From: Dipteris shenzhenensis
Taxonomy: Eukaryota; Polypodiophyta; Polypodiopsida; Gleicheniales
Assembly: GCA_047967505.1 (NCBI GenBank)
Contig: CM106539.1
DNA: 64,000 bases
Direction: 5' to 3' (one strand)
Of this stretch, positions 1 to 11,239 are shown piece after piece (position 1 is the stretch's first letter; each line of letters begins with the position of its first letter). Below the pieces are notes generated by a model, which saw nothing but the letters and a program-made list of their open reading frames with translations, was not told the origin of the DNA and did not search any database. Made by a program: the position numbers and the translations under genes.

Positions 1-9
1 CAGAAGGGA

Positions 10-150
10 CTGCAGCAAAGGATGGAGGAGGTGTAGAGCAGCTGCAGGGCCTGTCCTGAGGTAGGAGAAGATGGCAGAAAGCAGAACTGGAGCAGGCGAG
101 GCTGCAGCAAAGGATGGAGGAGATGAGGAGCAGCTGCAGGTCCTGTCCTG
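10..150. repeat. Direct repeat pair of about 49 bp
   Basis: Positions 10-58 and 102-150 are near-identical (CTGCAGCAAAGGATGGAGGA onward to CCTGTCCTG), with a period of 92 bp. No coding role is visible. Confidence 0.75.
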
Positions 151-191
151 TCACTGAGAGTGTGGGGGCTAGTGCCTTTATAGGCCTGACC

Positions 192-308
192 TAGCTGGTC
201 GGCCAGCTGGTCAGTGGGCCTGCCAGCTGGTCAGCCAGCTGGTTGGCCAGTTCTGGTCAGCCACACCCCTGCTGGCTGCTGGTTGGCCAGACCCCTGCTG
301 GCTGACCT
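192..308. repeat. Degenerate array of CCAGCTGGTC-type units
   Basis: The palindromic word CCAGCTGG and variants of GGTCAGCC / GGTTGGCCAG recur roughly every 12-20 bp. Open frames across it are low-complexity by-products. Confidence 0.6.
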
Positions 309-627
309 TTTGGCTGGCCTGCAGACTGGTATGTTTGCCCCATAAATTGGGAATTGCTAGTTGCTTAACACCTTCCAAACACCCTCTAAAATTGCATGCC
401 ATCTTTCCCCAATTTCGCCCCTTCCTCTCCAACGAATTAACAAATCTCCCTTCCTATCAGGCACCAATTGAACAGTAGACGTCTTCCCACACACGGAGAC
501 CACTCCATCCCTACCTACTAACGAAATTGAGCAATTCCTAGCCAAAGCAGTGCAAAAAAAGAAATTTGCACCTACCTGGAAGATCAAGAAAAATTCTCTA
601 TCTACAAAAATTCGCCCTCTAGGAGTG

Positions 628-639
628 GCTTTGATACCA
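628..639 (-). promoter_or_regulatory. Ty1/copia primer-binding site on the minus strand
   Basis: On the minus strand this reads TGGTATCAAAGC, the classic plant copia site that pairs with the 3' end of initiator tRNA-Met. Upstream on the same strand (874-883) lies CTATATAAGG, a TATA box of the kind found in an LTR. An LTR therefore probably occupies about 641-1000 in minus orientation, with its outer end unresolved. The following internal region (below 628) shows no recognisable gag before the window edge. Confidence 0.6.
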
Positions 640-1559
640 ATTGACACGACCACAGGCTGGGCTGCTGGTACAACCAATTACATCCAACCAGTCCACAACC
701 ATCCTGGTGTCCCATACCACCAGGAGGCGCCCATAGGTCCTCAGGACTGCACTGGGAATCGGAGCTACACTAGAAAGCAAGTTTGCTTCCGCAACATGCT
801 CCAGGATCTAGACCAGCAAGGAAGAGCTAGACCTGCTCTGACTTGCATGAATGAAAATTGAACCCCTCAGCCCCTTATATAGGCTGTAGCCCCAGTGCTG
901 CTAAAATAGCGAGAACCCTAACTCGTCCATAGCCCTTGCAACTCAACCTGAGAATCGCCTACCTAGCTATCAAAGCTAGTCCTGTGTGCCTAAGCACACG
1001 CCAGATACGATCCGTGCAAATGACAGCGGGGAGGCCAAGGTTGCCTTTACCCCTCCACTTGTGCTTTCAAGGTCTGTAGTATCTCTTCCAATTACAACGA
1101 CAATGTAACTACTTCTAATCACTCTCCACAACGCCAACTCAGCATGCCCACAATGCAACTGATGTGGACAATTATCTCTCTCTATAGCATAAGTGGACTT
1201 ACAAGTGGAGCTGGTCGTCACGATATACAGTTTTTTACAGTTACAAGGAATGCTGGAACTCAGCAAAAGGGAGGACGATGAATCCCCTGAGTTCAATCTG
1301 GCATTGTTCCCTTTACGACGATCCTTCCGACCAGGCAGAGCAGCCAGTTCAATCTAGTGAGACAGTCAAAGACGACATTAGAGGGTTTGTTCCTTTTAAA
1401 GGAGGCAGCAATCAGCATCCAACAACAAAGGTAGATTTGTTCGTCAGCAAACCAAGAAGATACATTGCATTGCATCTTTGGTCACGCCCAGCACCCAAAA
1501 AGCAATCACATGATGGCCCCATATGTTAATATATGGCCTCCTTGCATGGATCATGACAC

Positions 1560-1985
1560 CATATTTTGCTCAGCTTGACTTTCTTGCAACGATTCACAAT
1601 GTGCCCAGTCTCAAGGCAGTAACAGCACTCCACGCGTCCCTTTTAAAAGAAGATTAGTGCCTTTTGTATGAGAAATGGAAGGCGTTTGCTAAGCTTGTTC
1701 CTTTTGAGCATCTACACAACTCTTTCCACCCTTCTTGAGCCGATATTCCAGCTCTTTAGATACTTCAAGCAATCAGGCTGAGTCTTCTCTGCTGTCAGGC
1801 CATGAAGTAGTTCTTGACTCATAAGTTTGGTGGTTACAATACACCATCTGAGATAATCTTGGCTGTCCAAGCTTACAATGAGGTGCTCAATGGCATGTGG
1901 GAAACTGCAACCATTCATCTACAAAGTTATCGCCTTCATCAATTGCTGCATATGTTCAATGTGTTTCACAACCCCTTCTGCCTTC
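1560..1985 (-). pseudogene. Decayed copia-type gag with CCHC zinc knuckle
   Basis: On the minus strand, positions 1627 to 1586 encode a perfect CX2CX4HX4C knuckle (CCYCLETGHIVNRC), the nucleic-acid-binding motif of retrotransposon Gag. Upstream, 1985-1712, reads as typical Gag (KHIEHMQQLM, then EHLIVSLDSQDY and VTTKLMSQELLHGLTAE) with an in-frame TAG before ATG 1918. The knuckle and the upstream part are in different frames, so the gene is frameshifted. No protease or polymerase follows. It lies upstream of the minus-strand LTR at about 0.64-1 kb, so it may belong to another insertion. Confidence 0.7.
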
Positions 1986-1999
1986 AGAATCTTCACGGT

Positions 2000-3225
2000 A
2001 ATGATTTTATTCTTCTACTACATGTGAAACAAGGGACATGTAGTCTGTCCGCAGTTAGACTTACATCTCTATCAGCGCAAGACTTTAGGCTGCGCAATCG
2101 AACGAAATGCCTTGCGTGAGCGACTAGAACATCGTGAAAGGGAACAACACGGCAGCTGCCGCTATGTTCTGGGAAAAAGACGTGCGCTGCTCATCTAGCG
2201 TCCAAAGGAGTGCACATGCTTTACAAAATGCTTAAAGTACCCATTTTTTGCACCTAATCACATTTTATCTTCAGTGTCAGCATTGATATAAAGGTACAGG
2301 TGGGCTGAGCAGTCACTCTTTCTTTACACCGAGACAATCACAAAACCCCCGCTAATAAAATAGATTCTGAAAGAAAACACACAGAAACAATTACAACAAT
2401 TACAGAAACCCTGGTGCAAAACACAGGAAATGGGCCGTGAGCGTACATATGCCAAGAGAGAAGGCGTGAGCAGCGTGGCCAGAAAGCCCGTGGAGGGCGA
2501 AGGTGCCGAGCAAAGCCACGATTCCTTGAGAAACGAAGGCGCGGCGGGGGTGATTGCTAGACAGAGATGGCAAGGGGACTGGGAAAATGACTGGGAGAAT
2601 GAGGGTGAGGGAGCAAGGAAGAGGGGTGTGTATGGAGGATGATAGGGTGGTGGTGGTGATGGGAGGAGGAAGAGACGCCATAGATAGTCGGGAAGCTTTG
2701 CTCGGAACCTGCCGGAGTTACGGACACATGTAATCCAATTGCTCGACCCGCCGGCGTTAGTGGCACATGTTATCCGATTGCCTGTACCCCTCTTGCCGGA
2801 CCTTACTTGATTGTGCAGTGTGTATAGGCATCCGATTGCCTTTTCTCCCTGAACCTTGACAACAAGCCTCCATGTGCCCAGATGAGAGTAGCTCCTCGGT
2901 TCTTACGCTATTTACACCATGGGCACCATCCACGCAGCATGGACCACTAGTTGCCCACTCAATAGCCATAACCTTGGGGAAAGAGCATCCTCGTGTGTCA
3001 ATGCCTTCCATACACTAATCAACTTCCAGTGGTTGCACAGCCTGCACTGTGCAAGAAACTAGTCTATCCAGTTTCTTCGGCTAAAAACTGCATCCAATGT
3101 AGCTTTCACACCCGCACTTCAAGTCTAGCAGCCCAAGGTTGGGCTAGAGTTGGAGATTTTTTTGCGAATGCTGGCTTGGTAGGCAAATGTTGAGTCCTGT
3201 AGAGATATATGCAATGATATGGTGG
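2000..3225. other. No gene recognised
   Basis: Short open frames exist on both strands (for example a minus frame at 2400-2681), but none resembles a known family or shows splice structure. A GGTGGTGGTGATGGGAGGAG run lies near 2645. I see nothing supportable here. Confidence 0.5.
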
Positions 3226-3396
3226 TGTAGGATAGACTAGGACTTAGTCTATTTTAGAGTTTTTGTGTGCTCTAGTACTTGGACTATATATACCAAGTAC
3301 TTGTACTTCATTTGGTTGAACAATTCAGTTGGAGTGCACTTGTGTTCACTTCTTGTTCTCTTGTGTTCACAACTCTTCTCCATTCTTGTTCCTACA
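3226..3396 (+). repeat. 5' LTR of copia element 1
   Basis: The right end (CCTACA at 3391-3396) sits 2 nt before the primer site. Its inverted match TGTAGG at 3226 gives a 171-bp LTR with 6-bp inverted termini. An alternative start is TGTTGAG at 3188 (209 bp). A TATA box (CTATATATACC) lies at 3284-3294. No second LTR copy is seen downstream, so the left boundary is uncertain. Confidence 0.6.
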
Positions 3397-3398
3397 TG

Positions 3399-3410
3399 TG
3401 GTATCAAAGC
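3399..3410 (+). promoter_or_regulatory. Primer-binding site (initiator tRNA-Met), copia element 1
   Basis: TGGTATCAAAGC directly follows the LTR end. It matches the usual plant copia primer site and fixes the strand and start of the internal region. Confidence 0.85.
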
Positions 3411-4467
3411 TAGTCCTTCCAACCCTCTCACTTGCTTCCCTACTCTCCCGCGTGCTCTTGTTGCACTTCTGTCACGGAGAAGAAGTTAGTTCTTGCTAGT
3501 TGACTTCTCTTTTGGCTATCCTGAGCTCTCACAAGCTTCAGTTTTGTTGCAAGATTTTGCACCATGAAGCACTCGTTAGCTGGGCGACTTTATTTTGCAT
3601 CGCACGCACGGTTTTTTAAGTCAATTCTAGATACCGGAAGTTCTATAGCTACGTCGGGCAACTCGGAGGAGGTTTGTATAGTTGTACTTGGGTTTTAGCC
3701 CCCTTTCGAAGTTGTTTGTGCTCTCAGAATTTCATTTTGAGCAACATATCAGAAGATACCAGCAATATCACTTATCTTTTGCTATTTTTTGACTGATTTT
3801 CGTACATTGTGCCTAAAACAGCTCTGTGCGCTACCTCGCCATCCCTACTGCCATACTTACAACTGTACACCTCAACATTGCTACCCATTGCCTCTCCAGC
3901 TTCCCATTCACATCTCTACCGCTCCGGATTCATCCTAGTGGCTCGACTTTTGCTCCTGCTCCAGCTCAAGATCCTTGCTTCAGCTCATTGCACATTGTGC
4001 AGGTATCTTGCAGCTTGCATTGCACAGGTGTTAGTGCATTTGGGATAGTTTTTGGCTACACATTGAGTGCAAATCATTGCTCAGGGGTTGTACATTTTTG
4101 AAGCCAAGTGTTGGCTGTAAGTTGATGCACTTTTGGATGCCTATTGAGCAAGAGTTTACTATTGCATTGTGAGCCATTGTTTGGCTAAGATTCAAGCTGA
4201 TTTTTTGGGGTAGAAGTATATTGCATTTGAGCATGTGTTTTGAGGACAATTTTTTGGGGCAAAAATATTGTGCTTGATTGCATTTTGTATCTCGAAAGGG
4301 ATTGAAGTTTAAGCATACTTTTTTTGGCAAATTTACTACTATTTCAGAGCAGCCACTATCAATGAATGCCATTGCAGTGATTGCATAGCAGTCAATTTTC
4401 TTTTAGTTGTCCATTTGTTGTCTTTTCCTTTGCAGGTACACTTGCCTTTATTCTTGAGCTTGAAATC

Positions 4468-5712
4468 ATGTCTCTCAATGAGAATTTTGGTACCATGACT
4501 GAAGTTAAAATGTTGGATGGACCCAACTATGCTTTGTGGTCATTTACACTCAAGAATATCTTGGTTGGAAAGGGCTTATGGGACATTGTGAATGGTGATG
4601 AGGCTAGACCTGTTGGACCTAGCACGAGTGCATCTTCCACTTCTGGCACTACCACTCAGTCTTCTACTACCGCTCCCTCAGAGGATCAAAAGAGGTTTGA
4701 TCATAGGGATGCCCAAGCATTGTCTTTGATTGCATTGTCTGTGAAGACACACATTAAGTCCACTATCAAGTCTTACAAGACTTCAAAGGCAGCTTGGGAT
4801 AGAGTGAAAAGTATGTGGTATGTGAAGAATGAAGCAAGAAGCATTGCTTTGAATAATAAGTTCAATGACTTGTCCATGCATAAACGTCAAACTATTTCAG
4901 CTCATATTGCAAAGATTACTAACATTCGGGATGAGCTCGCTTCTATTGATGAGGATATAGAAGACAAGAAATTAGTATCTATCACCCTCAATAGTCTGGC
5001 ACCCTCATATGATACGTTTGTTACTTCCTTGACTACTATGCTCAGGGCTACTCCACTCAGTTTTGAGGAGTTAGTTGGCTTGCTCTTACAGAAAGAAATG
5101 CGAACTTCCAATTCAGCCCATTCGAGTGAGCAAGCACTTGCCACTCATGGAAAGGGTAAATTTCAGAAGAAGACTAGCCATGCTTATCAGCCCAAGAAGA
5201 AGGGGAATGCAAACACAAATGCAGGGAATGCAAATAAAGGTGCAAAGGTGAAGAAAGACAAATGCAATTATTGCAAGAAACCTAGTCATTACATTGTAAA
5301 GTGCCAGAAAAGGATTGCCAATGAGAAAAAGAGGCAAGGCACAAGTAGTAAGTATGTGGCACCAGCTGAAAATGCCAATGCTTCACTGTCTCATGCAAAC
5401 TTTGCACAAGAGGGAAAGGATTATGTGTTTACTGCATTTCAGGACAGCTTTAGTGCCAGGGGGGATTTATTTGCACATGATGCTTCTCTTGCGTCATCTG
5501 GGGATTCTTCATTTGTTGCCATAGATACTTGGTATCTAGATAGTGGTGCATTAAAGCACATGGCTCACAGGAAAGAGTCGTTTGAAGAAATCAAACCTGT
5601 TCATAGCAAACATGTTACTTGTGCTAATGATGCCACTCAGGAAATCACAGGAGTGGGAGATGTTCCCATCCTTCTGGATTTAGGAAAAAAAAACTATATC
5701 CATGATGTCTAG
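4468..5712 (+). pseudogene. Copia Gag-protease region
   Basis: The frame is open from ATG 4468 to TAG 5710-5712, about 414 codons. It starts MSLNENFGTMTEVKMLDG, followed by the usual copia Gag phrases PNYALWSFTLKN and AAWDRVKSMW. A serine/threonine-rich stretch lies near residues 50-70. The CCHC knuckle CNYCKKPSHYIVKC lies at about 5262-5305. The protease active site appears as WYLDSGALKHM at about 5530-5562. The TAG sits where intact elements read on into integrase, and the same frame continues after it, so this is a broken Gag-Pol. The chosen ATG is the first that precedes recognisable Gag sequence. Confidence 0.85.
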
Positions 5713-7115
5713 TAGAGGAAAAATCTTGTTTCCATTCCATCCATGGCTCATGATCAGCACATGCTTGTGGAATACCAAGATGATCAATTAAGGATCAAGG
5801 ATCCAAAGAAAGGGTATGAGATTGTGGCTACAAGTTCGTATGAGGCCAGCATGGGTCTTTACAAGCTTGATGCTCATCCCTATAATTAGCATGCTATGGC
5901 TGTCTCTTCTTCTACTCTAGGTGATTTATGGCATGCTAGGTTTGGTCATGCACATCATAGAGCTTTCGCATATTTGCATAATCATAATATGGTTAAAGGA
6001 TTGCCAAAATTACAGTAGCCCGCTCAAGAGGTGTATGAAGCTTGTGCTCTTGGAAAGTTGCATCACCTACCATTCCAAAAGGATGGTCTAGGTTTAGTAA
6101 GAGCACAAACAGGTCTTGCAGATTGTGCATAGTGATGTTTGTGGACCAATGAATGTCACAACCCATAGAGGGTTTTGGTTTTTTGTCACATTCATTGATG
6201 ATTATTCAAGGTTCACTTGACTCTTTCTCATGAAAAGCAAATCTGAAGTGTTCAATTGGTTTAAGGATTTCAAAGCATTGGCTGAGAACCAAACCAATTC
6301 TAGAATTGGAACACTTAATTCTAACAATGGGGGAGAGCATACTTCACAAGCTTTTGAGGGATACTTGAAAGACCATGGGATAAATCATCACAAAACAATG
6401 CCATACACGCCTCAGAATAACCCGATTACACAGAGGCAGAACATGACTCTCATGGAGATGACACGGTGTATGCTGAAATTTTAAAGAATGTCAAAGGCAT
6501 TTTGGGGTGAAGCAATTGTTACAGCCACATATATTCAGAATCACTACCCTACACAAGCATTGGTTGACAGACACCTTTTTTAGGCATTTTATGGGTACAA
6601 GCCCAAGGTGAATCACTTCAGAGTGTTTGGGTTTTCGCATTTGCTTTGATACCAGAGCTGAAAATCAATCCAAGCTTGATGATAAGAGCATTAAATGCAC
6701 TTTTGTGGGGTATAGCACTGAAAGCCAAGGTTTTAGGCTTTATGATATAGCCACACAAGGAAAGAAATCATAAGCAAGGATGTTTTGTTTACAGAGCATG
6801 ATAGCATGCAGCCCATCAGTGGAGGAGTTGCCTCCATATGATGATACACCTCTGGACATCATTCAGTTTGAGGATGATGCTAATTTGGGTTTTCCAGTTG
6901 ATGTTCCCTCTGCCTATCAAACTCCAATAGGGTTGCCACATTTTGAGGGTTATTTTCCCTCAAATGTTTTAGATTTGCATCTAGCTCATGGGGAGGGATA
7001 GCCCAATATTTCGAAGCATTATCAGCGCCGTGTAAAGGATGATACTCTAGATACACTTCCAGATGCTATTCCCAATGGGACATCTGAGAATTCAGTCCCT
7101 AGATGGCTAGGTTGA
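5713..7115 (+). pseudogene. Copia integrase region, catalytically degraded
   Basis: After the stop, the pre-integrase zinc-binding region is visible (LWHARFGH near 5928, EACALGKLHH near 6036), then a frameshift. The core follows from about 6125: HSDVCGPM, FIDDYSR and the DDE neighbourhood. The second catalytic Asp is Asn (NSNNGGEH near 6325) and the expected Glu of the third motif is Gln (TQRQNM near 6432). Several stops interrupt the core. The tail to 7115 has the phrases usual between integrase and reverse transcriptase (GYSTESQGFRLYD, then an acidic ELPPYDDTPLD stretch). No reverse transcriptase follows. Confidence 0.8.
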
Positions 7116-7529
7116 CACTTGCAGATGCTAAAGATCAGCCTGTATTAGGGAGAACCAGGGCCTGCACTCAAAATACTAAGAAGCATAACTCGGTGTTATC
7201 TCGGCACCTAGGGAAGGGCTCATTCCCTCGGATTATAACTCTTTAGGGAAGGAAGCACGCCCACCATGGATAAACCTGTTTGCAGAGCTTCTCTCCCTCA
7301 CCTGTTTTTAGAGCTTCTCTTGCTCATTGTGGATCAAACCTAGCCCTCTGCACCATTAGGATTTTTGTCAAAACGCTGAAGGGTAATCAGTTCGACATCG
7401 ATGTCGATGATTCCTACATTGTATGGCCTTTTCTGCTACCTATTGTGTGTGGTTTGTTTCCTATTAACTATTTTGTAGAAATTTAGGAAAAGTGATGTTG
7501 AGGACGGAGTATGTGTCGTGGATGGGTTT
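7116..7529. other. No gene recognised
   Basis: This is the stretch between copia element 1 and the ubiquitin fragment. A TGTTGAGG word near 7494 resembles an LTR start but has no partner. Short open frames are unassigned. Confidence 0.4.
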
Positions 7530-7654
7530 CCAGTAGGGATTGCCCTATCCCTCCTTGTGCTGAATCTTGGTTTTGATGTTGTCAATACTGTCAGATCTTT
7601 CCACCTCTAGAGTAATGGTTTTTCTTTTTCCAGTGACTTCACGAAGATCTGCAT
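7530..7654 (-). pseudogene. Ubiquitin gene fragment
   Basis: The minus strand from ATG 7654 reads MQIFVKSL, the ubiquitin N-terminus. After a small frameshift it continues KTITLEVERSDSIDNIKTKI and then QHKEG, followed by a stop near 7545. This corresponds to ubiquitin residues 1 to about 35. Ubiquitin's usual ESSDTIDNVKAKIQDKEG is recognisable throughout. Residues after KEGIPP are not found. A frameshift, a stop and several replacements mark it as a dead copy. Upstream in the same direction is an Arg/Asp/Ser-rich frame (about 7655-7770) that could once have been joined to it. Confidence 0.75.
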
Positions 7655-7772
7655 GCCCACCTCTTGCAAACCAAGCACAAGATGCATTATCACTCGAATC
7701 AGAGCTTTCGTAATGACGATCTCGATCACGAAATCGATTAGACCAATGATAAGATCGACAATTTGTGTCCAG

Positions 7773-7830
7773 ATGGTGATCTCTGTCAGTATCACTAATG
7801 CATGGTGATCTCTGTCAGTATCACTAATGC
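7773..7830. repeat. Tandem duplication of a 29-bp unit
   Basis: ATGGTGATCTCTGTCAGTAT onward is present twice back to back (7773-7801, 7802-7830) with no mismatch seen. It shifts the minus-strand frame that leads into the ubiquitin fragment, so it probably arose after that frame stopped being coding. Confidence 0.85.
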
Positions 7831-8007
7831 CTTGCCTTAGCTCAAAAGGGCACAAAGCAAAAATAATATTACAAAAAAGGAAAGTGTAAGACTTGTCTTT
7901 ACACACAAGTTTGTTGCAGGGCCTGAAATTATGTCAAGCACCATTAGCACAACTCAAGTTGAAATCAATGGCTTCCCTTGAAGAGAGAGCTGATGACCCA
8001 CACTTAC

Positions 8008-8700
8008 TTGCCTTTCCTTGATAACATAGAGCAACATGGAGCTGCACACAATTTCATCTTTATCAGCCATTGCAAGCAAGCTTCCCTTTCCTAGATAAGG
8101 GAAAACCTTGATATTACTTCCTTCACATCTAGGAAAGAATGCACAAAAATTGTCACTTGTTTGTAGACAACCTTTTTGTGTTGGTCAGACATGAGTCAAA
8201 CTACAAAGTTTACTTGTCCAGTCTTGAGCAAATTATTTACCTTTCTGGTTCACTTCTGAGTCCCTGGTTCATTATGCTCAAATCCTTGAGCATGATTTTT
8301 TAGGGCTACTTTGGATAGAGAAGGGAGATGTTTCAAATCTATGAAATGATATTAACAGATTGAAGAGATGCATCCATTACTTACTTCGTGGAGTTGTGGG
8401 ATCACCATAGAATAACACTAATCCTTTGCCCACATTATCACTATGATGGTATGCTAGCCGCCAACAACTTTCTACATTTTCTGACCAAAGTTCATAGCTA
8501 GCCAAAGCAACCTCACCTACTACTACATAAGGTCCATCATCATTACCTCATTTTGCAGCAATGTAATACCTTTTGATGGCCTTTTTTAGTCCAGACTTTA
8601 GTCTGTCAATTTCAGAGTGACGAAACAAACTCGGTAAACAATGATCCATTCTCAGAAAATCACGCACTCTTGGTGCAGCCCCACCAAGACCATGCATACC
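8008..8700 (-). pseudogene. Exon-like remnants of an unidentified plant gene
   Basis: Two minus-strand blocks look like exons. Block A, 8700-8385, follows an AG acceptor (GTGGTCCAG) and ends at a GTAAGT donor. It reads GMHGLGGAAPRVRDFL, EIDRLKSGLKKAIKRYY, then after one TGA VVVGEVALASYELW and VGKGLVLFYGDPTTPR. Block B, 8128-8008, follows TTTCCTAG and ends at GTAAGT. It reads NIKVFPYLGKGSLLAMADKD and then EIVCSSMLLYVIKERQ. The two phases do not join directly, so a small exon may be missing or lost. I do not recognise the family. Sustained protein-like sequence flanked by canonical splice sites is the evidence. The single stop and the neighbouring ubiquitin fragment suggest a pseudogene or captured fragments. 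Confidence 0.5.
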
Positions 8701-8949
8701 CTGGACCACAATATTGGAGACACATTAGCACAACATATACACAGAACGTATTAAGCTATTTAATTAGCCTGCAAAAAGGAGAAGCAAAAAATGAAACTGC
8801 AGTTGTTGCAGCCATACAGATCATTGGCTTACAACTTGAGGCAAGAGTTCCAATGGAGTTGCATTAGGACCTCACCAAGAGCAGCCTGCATAAGACATGG
8901 TGCATATGTTTGCGCCATTGCTGCTACTAGTAGTGGTACTAGTGCTGTA

Positions 8950-9180
8950 GGTGGTGTGTGCCCTTGTGCTATTGCTAGTGTAGCAACCCCTGTGGCAGGT
9001 GGACAAGTAGAATGCCATGCTTGGTACTGCTACTATAGGTGGTGTGTGCCTTTGTGCTGGTGCTAGTGCAGCAACCCCTGTGATAGGTGGACAAGTAGAA
9101 TGCCATGCTATTGGTGGTGGTACTACTATTGTAGGTGGTGTGTGCCCTTGTGCTCGTGATCGTGCTGGTACAAGTACTAA
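8950..9180. repeat. Tandem repeat, about 90-bp unit, three copies
   Basis: GGTGGTGTGTGCCCTTGTGC starts at about 8950, 9038 and 9134. Units share AGCAACCCCTGTG and GGACAAGTAGAATGCCATGC, with a variable trinucleotide-rich joint (GGTACTACTA). The minus frame gives Ser/Thr-rich repeats with no recognised family. Confidence 0.8.
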
Positions 9181-9654
9181 TGTCTAATGGGTGAGTCCTA
9201 CCTGCACTTAAATTGCAGGGCTTTTGCAAATACATATGGGCAAGCTGCCTCCAATCTTGTTGCTGGTGCAAATCTTTAGCAAACCATTGACTAGATTATT
9301 GACATGGGTGGTGGAAGCTAGGATCGAGATACAATTGTAAGAGCTTTGCATGTAGCTTTTAGCAATGGAATATCTCTACAGTAAAGCTTTTATGAAATAG
9401 GAGAGAAAGAATATTGGATAATGCATGCATTTTAACCATCCATCATTACTATCTTTTCAGTGCATGTGTTCACGTGGTAGTCATTTACCACAACTCTAAA
9501 TCAATCACCAAACAATTCACAATGCACTAGTCCTTTTTAAGCAAAGGACTGTTTGGATGTGAGGGAGAAATTTATGCTTACTGGGTAGATGCTATGACTG
9601 AAGTTGATACAGAGGTAGAAAGTGTTGATTTGTACACACCACGTTGCGCTGAAT

Positions 9655-10197
9655 TCAAAAAAACAATGTTGCAACAAGTAAAACACAACAACAATGCCTT
9701 GAGTTACAGAACAAAATATGCTCTTTGAGACTCATGGCACAAAAGCAGCTATTGATGTAGGTGCTACAAGAATAGGGGAGGTATTCCTCACCCTCAATAG
9801 AGATTGGATCAACCGATGCGAGGTGTGGCTTAGTTGCTGTCTCGTCAGGATTATATGTGGAGGTTGGGTATGCACGACTTGGATAAGTTGATAGGATGAC
9901 CTGGTTCTCAGCTTGCTCTTCGGCTAGGTATATTGCATGCTCCTTAGGTTCTATGTCTAGGTTCACCTCATTCGCTCCACCACTTGTGGACAAACCTGCT
10001 CCACCACTTGTGGACAGACCTGCTCCACCACTTGTGGACAGACCTGCTCCACCACTTGTGGATGCAGAAGAACCCTTGAGCTGTTGTTCGACATCCTCAT
10101 CAAACTTGCAAGTTGTGAGGAGAACGATAATGGTTGCATCTCTCTCTATCAAATCAATGGGAGAATCTAAAGCATCCCCGAGGGGAATAGTGAGCAT
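9655..10197 (-). CDS. Hypothetical protein with four in-frame octapeptide repeats
   Basis: From ATG 10197 the minus frame is open for 180 residues: MLTIPLGDALDSPIDLIERD at the start, then a KFDEDVEQQLKG stretch. Four copies of an STSGGAGL-type octapeptide follow (24-bp DNA repeats at 9977-10064), then an acidic middle (NLDIEPKEHAIYLAEEQAEN) and a Cys-rich tail. There is no recognised domain. An unexpanded frame around an exact 24-bp repeat is compatible with a real exon, but upstream context and codon constraint cannot be judged here. The Cys-rich end may be readthrough past a true splice site or stop. It could be part of a transposon gene. Confidence 0.35.
   Translation of the reverse strand: MLTIPLGDALDSPIDLIERDATIIVLLTTCKFDEDVEQQLKGSSASTSGGAGLSTSGGAGLSTSGGAGLSTSGGANEVNLDIEPKEHAIYLAEEQAENQVILSTYPSRAYPTSTYNPDETATKPHLASVDPISIEGEEYLPYSCSTYINSCFCAMSLKEHILFCNSRHCCCVLLVATLFF
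9977..10064. repeat. 24-bp tandem repeat, four units
   Basis: CCACCACTTGTGGACA units start at 9977, 10001, 10025 and 10049. The length is a multiple of three, so the enclosing minus frame is kept open. Confidence 0.9.
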
Positions 10198-10239
10198 AGT
10201 TCTAGTTGGGGTCTCGTTTGGATGGTAGGAAAACAAGGA

Positions 10240-10926
10240 GGCCTGACATGGTTAGGCCAGACCTGCCATGGGCAATATTTTATTGTGAAGAACCAATGAC
10301 GTTTTTTGAGGTATTTTGAAAAAAGGATGGAATTTCCCCTAGAATTGAGGAGTCTTTGTTATAGACAAGTCCACATGGCATAATCTCCTTGGTGGATTCC
10401 ATATTCCCTTGTCTAGGCCTCTAATATTTTAATGATTCTCTAAAGGGCCCTTTTTGAGTCCAATTTTTTTGTAATGTGACTATTTTTTGGCATTGGTTCC
10501 TATGCACACATACATTAGCCTTGTACAACCTCTTCGCTATTCCTGGCACCAATTGTCATCATCTTATAGGCTTGATCATTAGCATACACATAGTTACTTA
10601 CATGACTTGGTTTTGACTGTTTAGTGTAAGCCCCACCGTGTCTCATGGGTAGACACTCTCACCGATACACAAGTAAGTCTCTCGCATAGAGCACCAGATT
10701 ATCTCTATAATGGAGTCATTTATATCACACAATTGATGATACACTAGTCATGACTCCGGATGAGATCCGTGAGTGGAAAGAGAACCTTCTTTGATCATTT
10801 ATTGCCATAGGATATGTACTAGTCTATGATGCAGACTCGATTCTCATTCGTCTTGAGCGATCAGATGCAGATGCTTTACATGTTAGTATGGATCACTCCA
10901 TATTTTTTGATCATACACACTTCCCA
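10240..10926. other. No gene recognised
   Basis: AT-rich sequence with frequent stops in all frames. It contains GTGTAAGCCCCACCGTGTC near 10622, of the style seen in LTRs, without a partner. Confidence 0.4.
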
Positions 10927-11036
10927 GTAAGCCCTCAACATGAGGTAAAATTGGTAGTAAGCCCTCGCCATGAGGCATATTTCTCAGTAAGCCCTCAGCA
11001 TGAGGCATATTTGATGGTAACCCTTTAGCACAAGGC
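10927..11036. repeat. Minisatellite of about 30 bp
   Basis: AGTAAGCCCTCNNCATGAGG recurs at 10927, 10957 and 10986 with a weaker copy at about 11017, and a diverged one (GGTAAGTCCTCAGTACGAGG) near 11176. Minisatellites of this kind are common in retrotransposon leaders; no coding link is visible. Confidence 0.75.
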
Positions 11037-11239
11037 AGTCCCATCTACATCAGCACAAAATGATTCTTATGATGAATAGAAATCATCTTCATGCATGGAT
11101 CCAACTCCATCTTTTGCCATAGATGCTATAGATACATAGTAGGAGTTCACCAGTGATCATGCAGTTATTCATTAGGTAAGTCCTCAGTACGAGGCACTCA
11201 CATCTTCTGCCACATGTAGAGATATATGCCACAGTGCAT

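Larger units (their letters stand above)
3226..7115 (+). mobile_element. Truncated Ty1/copia retrotransposon 1
   Basis: Order: LTR, primer site, about 1-kb leader, Gag with zinc knuckle, protease DSG motif, integrase zinc-binding and core regions, then the region that follows integrase in copia Pol. Sequence similarity stops near 7115, before any reverse transcriptase or RNase H, and no 3' LTR was found. The element is non-autonomous and old: stops, frameshifts and two altered integrase catalytic residues. Confidence 0.85.

Noticed and set aside
2400-2766. Minus ORF starting MASLPPPIT as a transit-peptide protein
   Set aside because: Composition is driven by GGTGGTGGTGATGGG repeats; no continuation into a known enzyme.
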